DNA from: Lasiodiplodia sp. COLG20
Lineage: Eukaryota > Ascomycota > Dothideomycetes > Botryosphaeriales > Botryosphaeriaceae
DNA: 64,000 nucleotides
Direction: 5' to 3'
Assembly: GCA_009801085.1 (NCBI GenBank)
Contig: VNWV01000012.1
Location: 62,001-126,000 of the forward strand
A model generated the notes under the pieces. It ran no database searches. It worked only from the letters and a program-made list of their open reading frames with translations, and had not been told where the DNA came from. Below, in pieces: positions 25,307 through 35,120 of the stretch (position 1 is its first letter; every line of letters begins with the position of its first letter). A program made the position numbers and the translations under genes.

Positions 25307-26010
25307 TTACCAATACCAAACGACTCCCTCCGGGAAATGCACAATCTGTAGGGAGCCGAGGATAATCAATGGGTGAGTGGATTTAGTCTTCGCCATGGCA
25401 GTTGTAGAGGGGTTGGGAAGTTTGTCCTTGGAACCCAGCACTGGCTCCGCAGTTCCGATCAGCAAAGGGAGTCGAACAGTGGCATGTATAGGGCGAAACT
25501 TACCCAGGGGCCCTCGGTGCCTAGCACTCTCCCGTCGTAGATATGTCAAAGTATCGATCCAATCTGCTAACGAATGGGCTGCCTCCTCCGATATAACCGC
25601 TGCAGGAATCCTCATCAGCACGGCGACGCGTTGATGAGGATGAGAGGATGACTTACCACCACCAGAGTCTCAAAAAATGGCCAAATTCCACGCTCTTCGT
25701 CATTTTGGTCCTCATTATGCTGGGATGCACGAGGCTGATGCCAACGCCCTTGTCTTTCAGGTCAAAACGCAGAAGCTTGCCGACCATGTTCAGCGCGGTT
25801 GTGCTGGCACGGTGGCCATATTTGCCACCACCCCCAATTTGGTGCCGAATGGTGATGCTGCTGCTCTCACTAGAGACAAGTATGACCTTGCTGTTGGTGT
25901 GGAGGAGGTTGGCTGCGGTGAGAGCGGAGATAATGAGCGTAGACGTTATGGCGGACGATTTATCATACAAGGTAACCTGCGCATCGTAGGAGGGGAAATC
26001 TGTGGGAGAT
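25307..26010 (-). pseudogene. Decayed short-chain dehydrogenase/reductase remnant
   Basis: On the minus strand, 25970-25653 translates to an SDR core: NLLHTNSKVILVSSES, then GKYGHRASTTALNMVGKLL, then DLKDKGVGISLVHPSIMRTKMTKSV. After a gtaagt-like donor near 25650, the frame at 25621-25530 resumes SDR-like sequence (SEEAAHSLADWIDTL). A tail piece (LIGTAEPVLGSKDKLPNP) lies near 25400-25460. The pieces cannot be joined by clean in-phase splicing, no N-terminal Rossmann GxxxGxG segment is found upstream, and the lysine expected in the catalytic YxxxK area is replaced by threonine. I read this as a degraded copy. Sequence errors or unusual introns could also explain it. Confidence 0.55.
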
Positions 26011-26113
26011 TGTCAATATCCTACGGTCAAAGAGACGTCTGTGATTGATGGGGAATGTACCGGCATCGGGACCTGAGACGGCGATGCTTGGTAGCCAAGT
26101 GGCATCTTCTGGG

Positions 26114-26560
26114 CTAGAAGCCGGCGCTGTTTCTGCCCTTGCGATGCCGAAGACGACGGGGTTCGGGGACCCTTGAGTGTGCTGTCGGAGCAGTGCGTGG
26201 CCAAGGCCACCAAGTACGGAGACTCTTTAGGGTTCTGGGGGTCCCTGGTGTTCTTGGTGTCCTTGGTGTTCTTGGGGTCCCTGGTGTTTTGGGGGTCCTG
26301 GGCGTTTTTGGGGTCTTTGGAGTTCTTGGTGTTCTGGGGGTTCCGGGGGTCTTTGGCGTTCTCGGAGTTTTTGGTGACTTGGGTTCCTTTGGGCATTCCT
26401 GGCGGAATTCTGCCCATTCCTGGCGGAGTTTTTCCCTTTCCTGGCGGTGTTGTTCTGCGCGGCGGCAGGCGCAGAGGGTTTTGTGGCGCTCGGGGTGATA
26501 ATGCCGATCCATCTCGCGCGCCATGTAGATCTCTACTCCTCCGGCAGCCAGTACAGACAT
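26114..26560 (-). CDS. Hypothetical basic protein: heptad repeat plus Thr-Pro triplet array
   Basis: An uninterrupted frame of 148 residues starts at an ATG (26560). Residues about 1-35 are mixed and include a CAC motif. Three 7-residue units (RQEREKL, RQEWAEF, RQECPKE) follow, encoded by a 21-bp tandem repeat (26398-26460), and look like a short coiled coil. Next comes an array of about 17 triplets of the form K/R/G-T-P encoded by a 9-bp minisatellite (26231-26382). The tail is Arg- and Trp-containing (TWWPWPRTAP). I do not recognise a family. The repeat keeps the other frames open too, so coding is uncertain; the clean ATG, the heptad logic and the strongly basic, Pro-rich composition favour this frame. 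(K/R)TP arrays resemble DNA- or microtubule-binding tails, which is only an analogy. Confidence 0.4.
   Translation of the reverse strand: MSVLAAGGVEIYMAREMDRHYHPERHKTLCACRRAEQHRQEREKLRQEWAEFRQECPKEPKSPKTPRTPKTPGTPRTPRTPKTPKTPRTPKTPGTPRTPRTPRTPGTPRTLKSLRTWWPWPRTAPTAHSRVPEPRRLRHRKGRNSAGF
26231..26382. repeat. 9-bp minisatellite, about 17 units
   Basis: Plus-strand units such as ggtgttctt, ggtgtcctt, ggggtccct and ggcgttttt repeat with a period of nine and moderate divergence. Because the period is a multiple of three, open frames persist on both strands. Confidence 0.8.
26398..26460. repeat. 21-bp tandem repeat, three units
   Basis: Units at 26398-26418, 26419-26439 and 26440-26460 all begin cctggcgg. 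On the minus strand each encodes seven residues beginning RQE, matching a heptad period. Confidence 0.75.
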
Positions 26561-26758
26561 CTTGGTACAATTTGGTTCGAAAAAAAAGGGCGTTAATATA
26601 TGTATATGAAAGGCTAAGAGATGGGTGATGCGGTCTCAGCGGGTGATGTGCTTGTGATATCAAGAGCGATGACGCAATATGCCGCTTGAATATGGCAAGC
26701 ACGACTAGTGCAGCTGCAGCCAGGCATCAATCAACTTTCATAAGGCTTCAAGTCCTGA

Positions 26759-26925
26759 GTAGTTGAAGCCATCATCCGGGTGTAACTTCAGATTGACAAT
26801 GAAACATTCACGCCCGGACGATAGGGTCTTCTGCCCACGCATGTTGTTTTTTTATAAAAAGAAAAACGGAGGGCAGGCATAGAGCGTTGTTATTTGTCGC
26901 TAGCCTTTGGCTGCAATGCCCCTCT
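26759..26925. mobile_element. MITE-like inverted-repeat element, copy A
   Basis: The left arm gtagttgaagccatcatccggg (26759-26780) pairs imperfectly with the right arm at 26813-26834 (centre cccggacgatag). The downstream flank shares gctagcc..tggctgcaa and acaaat-type motifs (here in altered form) with copy B. The inverted-repeat core is 76 bp. It has no coding capacity. Confidence 0.5.
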
Positions 26926-27019
26926 GCGCCTCGAGTCTCGTTCTTTATTTCCTGGGCTCTATATCGAATCATAGGGCCCTAGAATCTTCCTACTTTAGCT
27001 TTATGAGCAACATGGGCGG

Positions 27020-27110
27020 GTAGTAAAAGCTATCTTCCGGATGAGGATATGTACCTGTTAATCCCACATCCACCCATGAGATGAGCGGAAAACAAATCCA
27101 CACTAGGTAG
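27020..27110. mobile_element. MITE-like inverted-repeat element, copy C (diverged)
   Basis: The left arm gtagtaaaagctatcttccgga is followed about 50 bp later by cccatgagatgagcggaaaacaaat, which matches the flank of copies B and D. The right arm is eroded. Confidence 0.45.
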
Positions 27111-27473
27111 CTTTGCCTAAGATCGGGTCTTATCAGTATCACGTGCGGTGCCTGAAGAGCCAGGGCGCTTAGGTCGGTTTCGGAGAGGGCGAAGAGCCGT
27201 GCTTGGCCCCCGCGCGCGCCGCGCGTGAGCGTGGGGCGTCCCACCGTCATCGTCGGCGGCCATCGCTCCCCAGCAATCCAAACAACGCCCGCAGCCCGCC
27301 TGAGCGCCTGGCTCTGCCCTGCCTGCTGTCGCTCTTGCTTTGCCGCCTCCTGCGCACGCCTCAGCCACTCTTTGCTCCACCTGCCCCCAAGCGTGCCAGC
27401 GAAGCTTGAGCAGCCAACATCGACACATCGGGCTAGAGTGCCAGAAGCTGGGTGGCCTGCTGGGCATCATTAA

Positions 27474-28656
<1,183 letters not shown>

Positions 28657-29067
28657 CGGCCAATGCTGTTTGTGTTGGGGTTCTCGACTCTGGCTCTCTT
28701 GACGCATTTTGTTTTTTAGCACATGAACTTCGCGCTTCGTCACGTTATAGACGGTTTTGATTTGTTTTTGTTGCAGGCAAAGGTAATGGGGGGTAAGCAT
28801 GGCGTTGGAATAATTTGCTGCTTTCTTCATGGAAGATGGGGTTGAATGTTTGGCATTAGATGGTCTCATGGGGAGTGGAAGTTGGTGGATTGCTGGCTCT
28901 GGATGCCCTAATGGTGAGTGTGCGTGAGGAGTACAAAGGCAATAGGCAGACAACATCCATCAATTATTTACGAAAGTCCTGTTCATAAAACGAAGGGTGA
29001 CCGAACCCACACCTCCATACTGCCTACAAGCCTCATCTACCCCGTATATCATGATGCTCCCGACCAT
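28657..29067. other. Convergent intergenic region
   Basis: About 410 bp between the 3' ends of the AMMECR1 gene and the convergent barrel-protein gene. No feature beyond probable terminators is visible. Confidence 0.45.
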
Positions 29068-29852
29068 TCAAGCCGGCTTGAACTCGACATGGTGCATCTC
29101 GATCCCGCTCACCAGCGCCCGCAGCTTCACGATGCTGTCCTTGAACGCCTGCGTCTCGCGGTACGCCATGTGCGCGTCGACATTCTCCCACCCGATCAGC
29201 GCCAGGAAGACCCTCCCCTTTCCCCAAACGTCCTTCAAGCTCGCGTGCTCGACGTCGTCCTCCTCCGCCCACGCGCCCGCGCTGCCGACTATGCCCTTCG
29301 CGTTCTCCGCAGCTACCCGCGCGAACTCGTCCCACGGCCCGACGAAGTCGGCCGTGTTGTAGGTGGCCGGCACGTAGAACGAGACCAGCTCCGTCACGGG
29401 GGCGGCGGTCGTGACGGCTTCGAGGGTGGAGGATGACGTCGTCGTTGTTGTTGGGAAAGATTGGTGCGTGAGCTGCGGGGGCGAGGCGAGGAGGGTGCTG
29501 ATGTTGGTGAGGAAGGGTCCGTAGGAAGGGCTCTGTATGAAGGCTTGGTGCGAGGAGACGGCGTCCCAGTCTGCGCGGGGGAAGGTGTGTGTTAGTTAGT
29601 GGGAAAGGGTCGGTAGATAGCCTTGGGTTGGGGATGTTGGGGGTGTTGGGGGTGTTGGGGAAGGCTGCTTTTACCGATTAGCATTTGCAGGTTGTGCGGG
29701 TTCTCGCGCCACTGGCCCCAGGCTATGCGCTGCAGGCCCGGCTGCGCGAGGATCGTGTCGAGGGTGCTGCGCCAGGTTTTGGCGGCATCGCCGGTGGTGA
29801 TGTCGATGTCGGGTTTGAGTGGGAGGATGGCGTTTTCGGTCGCGGGAGCCAT
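29068..29852 (-). CDS. Tandem dimeric alpha-beta barrel (ABM-like) protein
   Basis: Exons 29852-29675 and 29570-29068 with a 104-nt intron give 226 residues. The first half (IDITTGDAAKTWRSTLDTI, then GLQRIAWGQWRENPHNLQMLIGDWDAVSSHQAF) reads like one ferredoxin-type alpha-beta barrel of the antibiotic-biosynthesis-monooxygenase type. The second half (TELVSFYVPATY, then GRVFLALIGWENVDAHMAYRET and IEMHHVEFKP) reads like another. They are joined by a Thr/Ser-rich linker (around residues 95-105). There is no signal peptide, so the protein is probably cytosolic. Members of this fold range from monooxygenases to haem-degrading enzymes and proteins of unknown role, and no substrate can be named. The intron carries a run of G tracts on the plus strand. 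The splice G/AC giving IGDWDAVSSH is well supported. Confidence 0.78.
29625..29660 (+). repeat. G-tract array (potential G-quadruplex) in an intron
   Basis: Six runs of three to five G separated by 2-5 bases: ggg, gggg, ggggg, ggggg and gggg with ttgt/tgtt-type spacers, partly a 9-bp ggtgttggg repeat. It lies inside the intron of the minus-strand barrel-protein gene, so the transcript carries the C-rich complement. Confidence 0.6.
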
Positions 29853-30299
29853 GGTTGCGGAGATAGCGTGCTAAGTGTGGATCGTGGGAAGCACTTTGGT
29901 TGTGGGAGGTGGGGTTGCTTATGGGCAAGGGTTCTGGGGAGCTCTCTCATGACATGGTGGAGCTCTAAGCAAGCTGCTCCGCAAAGAACGTCATCGTCGC
30001 TGGTCCCATGTTGATCCGAGACTGGCCCGGACAACAATGGTGTTGGCGCTGCATTCCTTCCTTGAAGCTGGAAAGGACATTGAACAGCAGCAGGCAATTG
30101 AGGTTTGATGATAGGACGATGGCTTGTGAAGTGGCTCGAGCTAAGTTGGTCTGCCCCGCGTTGCCGTAACGGCGCCGGGCACTACAGGCACACACCCACT
30201 ACCCGACGATACATACATACAGCCCCCTCTCGCAGCCGATGGCTAGCGCGAAGAATAGCAGGGCTCCCCAGCTCTTCCTTAGAAAAATAATATATGTGG

Positions 30300-30420
30300 G
30301 TAGCTGAAGCTATCGTCCGGACGTGTATGTAGAATTAAAAATTCGACATTCTCGTCCGGACGATAGTTTCAACTGCCCATGACATGAGCAAAAAACAAAT
30401 GCACGCTAGCCATCGGCTGC
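30300..30420. mobile_element. MITE-like inverted-repeat element, copy B (best preserved)
   Basis: Left arm gtagctgaagctatcgtccgga (30300-30321) and right arm tccggacgatagtttcaactgc (30355-30376) are imperfect inverted repeats over 22 bp with a 33-bp loop. They are followed by catgacatgagcaaaaaac and gctagccatcggctgcaa, shared with the other copies. Confidence 0.6.
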
Positions 30421-30651
30421 AAGAGGGGACTGTACATTCTCATCGTCACTCCCGAAAATCATCTATGGTTACACTTCTACCCATAGTTACATTCAACCGC
30501 GTATCCAGTTAGCCCTGACCCGGGGTCCTACCATTCTTGATCATATGATGACTGCCCTCGCCTACCACACTTCTCAACAACCGTTATGCATCTTTGGTAC
30601 CCTTGCGTATATTTGGGTCAATCGTGCCATTTGACCAGCTATTCTAGCGCA

Positions 30652-30659
30652 TATATAAA
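30652..30659 (+). promoter_or_regulatory. TATA box of the secreted KR-repeat protein gene
   Basis: A tatataaa motif lies 93 bp before the ATG at 30752, a normal distance for a strongly expressed fungal gene with a short leader. Confidence 0.55.
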
Positions 30660-30751
30660 CGGCTTATGTTGGCGTAGTGGAGCCTTCTCCCTCCAAGCAC
30701 AGAAAACCCACAGAGCAAGTCCAAACACAAGCACAACATACGATCACAAAC

Positions 30752-31414
30752 ATGAAGCCCACCACCGCGCTCATCATCGGCGCCAGCATCCTGGCCACCG
30801 CTGCTGTCGCTCGTCCCACGGCTTGGAAAGATATCGGGATCCCTGACTCTATGCGTCGGGAAATGGTTATGCCCGACGAGCCGGCCGCGTTGCCGAACCC
30901 GAACAGATACCTACCCAAACAAGACATAAGCCGCACCTCTGATTCCGGCAAGAAAAACGAAGACGCCGGCAAGAAGGAAGCCGACGGCAAGAAGAAGGGG
31001 GACGACAGTAAGAAGAGTGCGGAAGCCGTCAAGGGCAAGGACGATAACAAGAAGGGGGATGACAGCAAGAAGAGTGCGGACGTTGGCAAGAGTGCTGACG
31101 CCGGCAAGGGTAAGGATGAGAGCATGAAGAATGCGGTCATCGGTAAAGAGAAGGAAAATGCCAAAAAGAAGGGAGACGACAGCAAGAAGAGTGCGGATCC
31201 AGGCAAGGACAAGGCCGACACTGGAAAGCGCGGTATCAACGCCGCGCGGGCCGACGAATTTGCGGTTAACCAGCACATGGAGGAAACGGCGAAGAACAGG
31301 GTCGATACTGAAAAGCGCGATATGAATGCCGGTCAGGCTGACGAATTTGCGGTTGATCAGCGTATGGAGGAAGCGGCGAAGAACAGGATGATTGATTGGG
31401 CACATGTGGAATAA
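30752..31414 (+). CDS. Secreted lysine-rich repeat protein with KR (Kex2-type) sites
   Basis: A single exon encodes 220 residues. Residues 1-20 form a clear signal peptide ending AAVA before RPTAW. The middle is an extremely hydrophilic Lys/Asp/Ser region with at least three copies of KKGDDSKKSA. The C-terminus holds two 29-residue tandem units (31217-31303 and 31304-31390) beginning DTGKR and DTEKR and sharing ADEFAV, a Q-x-MEE stretch and AKNR. Each unit has a Lys-Arg site that a Kex2 protease could cut, which would release related peptides of about 24-27 residues. This is the layout of fungal Kex2-processed repeat proteins. There are no cysteines in the mature part. No RiPP-tailoring gene (UstY-like or tyrosinase) is nearby, so a modified-peptide role is unsupported; a cell-surface, adhesion or disordered protective function is equally possible. 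Confidence 0.8.
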   Translation: MKPTTALIIGASILATAAVARPTAWKDIGIPDSMRREMVMPDEPAALPNPNRYLPKQDISRTSDSGKKNEDAGKKEADGKKKGDDSKKSAEAVKGKDDNKKGDDSKKSADVGKSADAGKGKDESMKNAVIGKEKENAKKKGDDSKKSADPGKDKADTGKRGINAARADEFAVNQHMEETAKNRVDTEKRDMNAGQADEFAVDQRMEEAAKNRMIDWAHVE

Positions 31415-31480
31415 GTTGTGGATTTCTTGACTGAGCACCTCGAGAATACAAGTTATTTCGTGCTATTCTTAGTGACCATG

Positions 31481-31678
31481 TTACGCGCCGCCCTCCCGCT
31501 TGGCGTACTCTTCTTCCATGCGCTCCTCGTAAAGCTTCTCCGCCGCCAACTCTGCCTCAGACTTGGGTTGTTGCTGTGGCTGTGCCGGGGCAGACGAGGA
31601 TGTGGAAGTCGCGGTCTGGGTGGTGCTCCCGGCTGCGTTCGCCTCGGGCTTCTCGGTGGAAGGGATAGGAATAGGCAT
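31481..31678 (-). CDS. Small conserved hypothetical protein, 65 residues
   Basis: One exon with a good ATG. The first half is Pro/Thr/Ser/Gln-rich. The C-terminal half (SEAELAAEKLYEERMEEEYAKREGGA, split here as SEAELAAEKL and YEERMEEEYAKREGGA) is a charged helix that I recognise as a recurrent ending of small ascomycete proteins of unknown function. It has no signal peptide or membrane segment. The stop lies 66 bp from the convergent repeat-protein gene, so the two 3' regions are nearly in contact. Confidence 0.65.
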   Translation of the reverse strand: MPIPIPSTEKPEANAAGSTTQTATSTSSSAPAQPQQQPKSEAELAAEKLYEERMEEEYAKREGGA

Positions 31679-32685
31679 GATGACTAAACGCGAAACGTTG
31701 GCAAGTTGAAAGGATGTTTGTGTGTGAGTGTGAGCGGACCTGATGTTTTGGTGTGATAGACTGGTGTTGGGCCTTGGATGGTGATGAAAGGTGAGCTTTT
31801 ATGCAAGAAGGCGACGTCACGAAGGCAAGGATGTGGCGGTGGCGGTGGCGGTGCACAGATGCCTGCGCCACAACTGATTCTTCCAGAACCACCAGCTGTG
31901 CGCTATCTTCTTCGAGTCTTGGTGAATGGGGTGCAGCTTCCCGAGTAGCTTCCGCAGCATTACGGCGTCCTATCCGCACTTGGAGACGTTTCATTTGTGT
32001 CGCGCAAGCCACACTATCTACGTTGCAAACGGCCACGGCTCGGGATTACTGCGCAAGATAAGGCGGTGAGCCGCTCCACTACCAACCTACGCCGAGAGGA
32101 TATCTGTCCACTAGGTATTTTGCCACCAGACGATGATTATGTGAAGCTCAAGATGCAACGCAAGCTTTCTTTTGAGAACTGCACCCGATAAACCACCATG
32201 GCACACAGCGCACGCAGCTATGCGTTCTGCCGAGAGCCGAAGCAGAAACCAACGCCAGGGTCCAAGGCCTAGGCCTGCCAAGGCGTAGATCTGCGGGCGC
32301 TAGCTGCATGGGGACATTAGCCCACGCAGAATCAGAAGAGAGCTGGCTGGCGGCTCAACTACTCCTTGCTACTTCATCCCCTTCGTCCTGGTGACATCTG
32401 GAAGCCTGTGCCCGATTCCCGCGCGGCAACCTGCAGGCCTTTGTACAGTGCTTGTATATACTTGTATTATACTCCTGTCCGCGTCTGTTGCCCCAATCAC
32501 AGTTTCTTCCAGCCTCGTACGACCACAGTAGCTCCTGTTCCTAGTTATCGTTGCTTCCTGGCCTTAAGACACACTGGAACGACCTTCTCCACATTGGCCC
32601 GTTCAAGCTCGGCCGGCTTTCGAAGCTTGTTTCTGACGTCACTGCGCCATCTCCGCTCGACCTATCCGCGTCTGCGGTAGCCAAA
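31679..32685. other. Divergent intergenic region
   Basis: Promoters of the 65-residue protein gene and of the desaturase-like gene. A T/A-rich gtatatacttgtattatac stretch near 32453-32472 may be the core promoter of the latter. The frame upstream of the desaturase ATG is open but begins without an ATG. Confidence 0.4.
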
Positions 32686-34192
32686 ATGGACCCTGAAACC
32701 TTTGTCGACCCGTATTTGACGCGCGCCGACCACTTGGTTCTGGAATGCTTGGAGCGCGAGGCTGCCGCGAAAAAGTCGTCATCCGACGCCAAGGAGGCCA
32801 CTGCTCCTCCTCCACAAAACGGCGATCTGCATCGGAGGAAGGACTCAGCCAATGAGGACGATCACGAGAACCAGTCAACTATTGAGGCCCTCGAGGCCTT
32901 GAACAACCCTAAGCACGCTGACTTTGACCCTACTGTATTCATCCTCTGGGACAATGCCAACATCAAGCTACCCCGCTTCTTGGACCAACATGTCTTCCAA
33001 CCCTACGTCCGCTGGGCTCGCACTGTTGTACGCGTCGAGACTGATGTCGTCATGTTCAACCACCTCATCCTCTATGCCACCACCTCTCTGCCCAGCGCAC
33101 TGTACCTTTTCTACAATTTCTCCTGGATCCATGGAATCCTTCATTGGGTCATGCAGACTTACTTCGTTGGAACGTAAGCGTCCACACCACTCTTTCCGCA
33201 TGCCACCCATACTAAAGCCAGCCAGATACATGCTGATGATGCACCAACACATCCACATGCGCGGCGTGCTCGCCAAGCGCAACCCGTGGCGCATCATCGA
33301 CTTCGCCTTCCCCTTCATCACCGACCCGCTCTTCGGCCATACCTGGAACACCTACTTCTACCACCACGGTAAGGCCGGGAAAAGACCCTCTCCCCCATCT
33401 TCCCGAGAACCCCTCCCCGCTAACCACCCAGCTACCAGTCCGCCACCACCACATCGAGGGCAACGGCCCGGACGACCTGTCCTCCACGATCCGCTACCAG
33501 CGCGACGACGTGCGCGACCTGCTGCGCTACATCGGCCGCTTCGTCTTCCTCATCTGGTTCGACCTGCCGCGCTACTTCATCAGCAAGGGCCACTACAAGA
33601 CGGGCCTGCGCGCCGGCGCCTCCGAGTTCGCCACCTTCGGCATGTGGTACCTGTCGTCCCTGATCGACGGCCGCGCCACCTTCTGCGTGTTTCTCCTGCC
33701 CTTCATGGTGCTGCGCTTCGGCCTGATGGTCGGCAACTGGGGCCAGCACGCGTTCGTCGACGAGGAGGATCCGAATTCCGACTTCCGGTCTAGCATCACG
33801 CTGATCGATGTGGCTGTGAGTTCCCCCCCTCTCCATGGTGATGTGCCTATGACTAATGCAGAACCGTTTGACAGAGCAACCGCTTCTGCTTCAACGACGG
33901 CTACCACACCTCGCACCACCTCAACCCCATGCGCCACTGGCGCCAGCACCCCGTCGCCTTCCTGAAGCAGAAGGACCAGTACGCGCGCGAGCACGCCCTC
34001 ACCTTCAAGAACATCGACTACATCATGATCACCATCCGTCTGGCCATGAAGGACTACGACCACCTCGCCAAGTGTCTGGTCCCCATGGGCGATCAGATCA
34101 ACATGACGCTCGAGGAGAAGGCGCGGATGCTGAGGAGCAAGACGAGGGCGTTTACGGAGGAGGAGATCAAGGTCAAGTTCGCGAAGTCTTGA
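32686..34192 (+). CDS. Membrane fatty-acid desaturase/hydroxylase-like protein
   Basis: Exons 32686-33173, 33226-33368, 33439-33815 and 33875-34192 give 441 residues. Three histidine boxes typical of membrane di-iron enzymes are present: HQHIHMRG (about 169-176), HHVRHHHIEG (about 209-218) and GYHTSHHLNP (about 346-354). Hydrophobic helices lie between them (for example VMFNHLILYATTSLPSALYLFY, shown as VMFNHLILYA and TTSLPSALYLFY, and ATFCVFLLPFMVLRFGL). This places it in an ER-type membrane as a desaturase or hydroxylase of lipids, but it lacks a fused cytochrome b5 and I cannot name a substrate. The acceptor before AGCAACCGC was chosen to restore IDVASNRFCFNDGYH. The ATG at 32686 has a good caaaATGg context. 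An Asp/Glu/Ser-rich soluble N-terminus of about 80 residues precedes the first helix. Confidence 0.8.
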
Positions 34193-35120
34193 GAGAGATA
34201 GAGAGAGAGAAGTAACGAGACGGGGAGATGGAAACGGTGGTTGGGGGGAGGAGGGAAGAAGAGCAGGGGGCGGCGATTCTGTGGGATCTGCCCGATCTTG
34301 CTGCTAGACGTTTGAAGTTGGTCTTGTGAAAAAGTTAAAAAGATGTCCATAGAGTATAGAGTGTACATGAAAATGGTGATCGATTGGAAAGAGATGCTAT
34401 TAGCTGTATCATCTTGACTTTCCGATACTGATAAAATATGGTCGTGAATCTTCGCAGAAGTCTACCGTGCCCGCACGTGGCAGCCACGGCCATTCAACTT
34501 CATGTGCCCAAGACCAAGATGGAGCCCGGCATTGGCTACAAGGCATCCCGCCTTTTTGCTTTGAGTAAGTCAGCCACGGCAGATTTAGCAGCAAGGATGT
34601 GCCCCGCAGACACCAGCAAAATACTTTGGTTCATGTGTTTAAGCCAGGGTGGTAAAGGTATAATTCTTTTGAAATTGCGATTGGTGTCAGAGAAGGCTGA
34701 CAATGTCTTCTTGCTTGGTTATGTCGAACGTTGGGTGTCGACTTGCTAAACTAAACTACTTTCCATATCCTTCTCATGAAAGTGCGCGAACGAGTCCCAA
34801 CAGGATAGCCGGAATCTCCAGCGGCTTCCATGTACAGTTGGTCCTTTCTTTCCAACGGAGCGAGGGCAAATAGGTCTTCCCAACAAATTCCAGAGCAGTC
34901 GCGTGCGTGCCTAGCTCTGCGGTGTTGAAGCCCTAGCACCGTCGCGGCAGCTGAAGGCGATCCGCGGCTTGACTAGCGATTAACTATAGCGCCATGGATC
35001 TTTTTCCGTTTGCCCAAGAATCGTTCCTGTCGCGAAGCGAAATTCGGTTGCGCAAACCTTCGACCGTCCGGAAGTTCCCAACTCTTGAGATTTATTCCCA
35101 AAATTTCCCTCCCTTTCTCC
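34193..35120. other. Convergent intergenic region
   Basis: 3' regions of the desaturase-like gene and of the convergent FAD oxidoreductase gene. A purine-rich GA stretch follows the desaturase stop (34193-34265). No gene is visible. Confidence 0.45.

Larger units (their letters stand above)
29853..30751. other. Divergent intergenic region with inverted-repeat copy B and a TATA box
   Basis: This region separates the barrel-protein gene and the secreted repeat-protein gene. It holds element copy B (30300-30420) and a TATA box near 30652 serving the + strand gene. No ORF is supported. Confidence 0.5.

Noticed and set aside
26173..26628. Hydrophobic plus-strand frame across the minisatellite (repeats of GSLVFL type)
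   Set aside because: It exists only because the 9-bp repeat keeps all frames open. The flanks are not protein-like and there is no good start.
30752..31678. RiPP (ustiloxin-type) biosynthetic cluster
   Set aside because: The KR-repeat protein resembles a precursor, but no UstY-like, tyrosinase, methyltransferase or transporter gene lies next to it.
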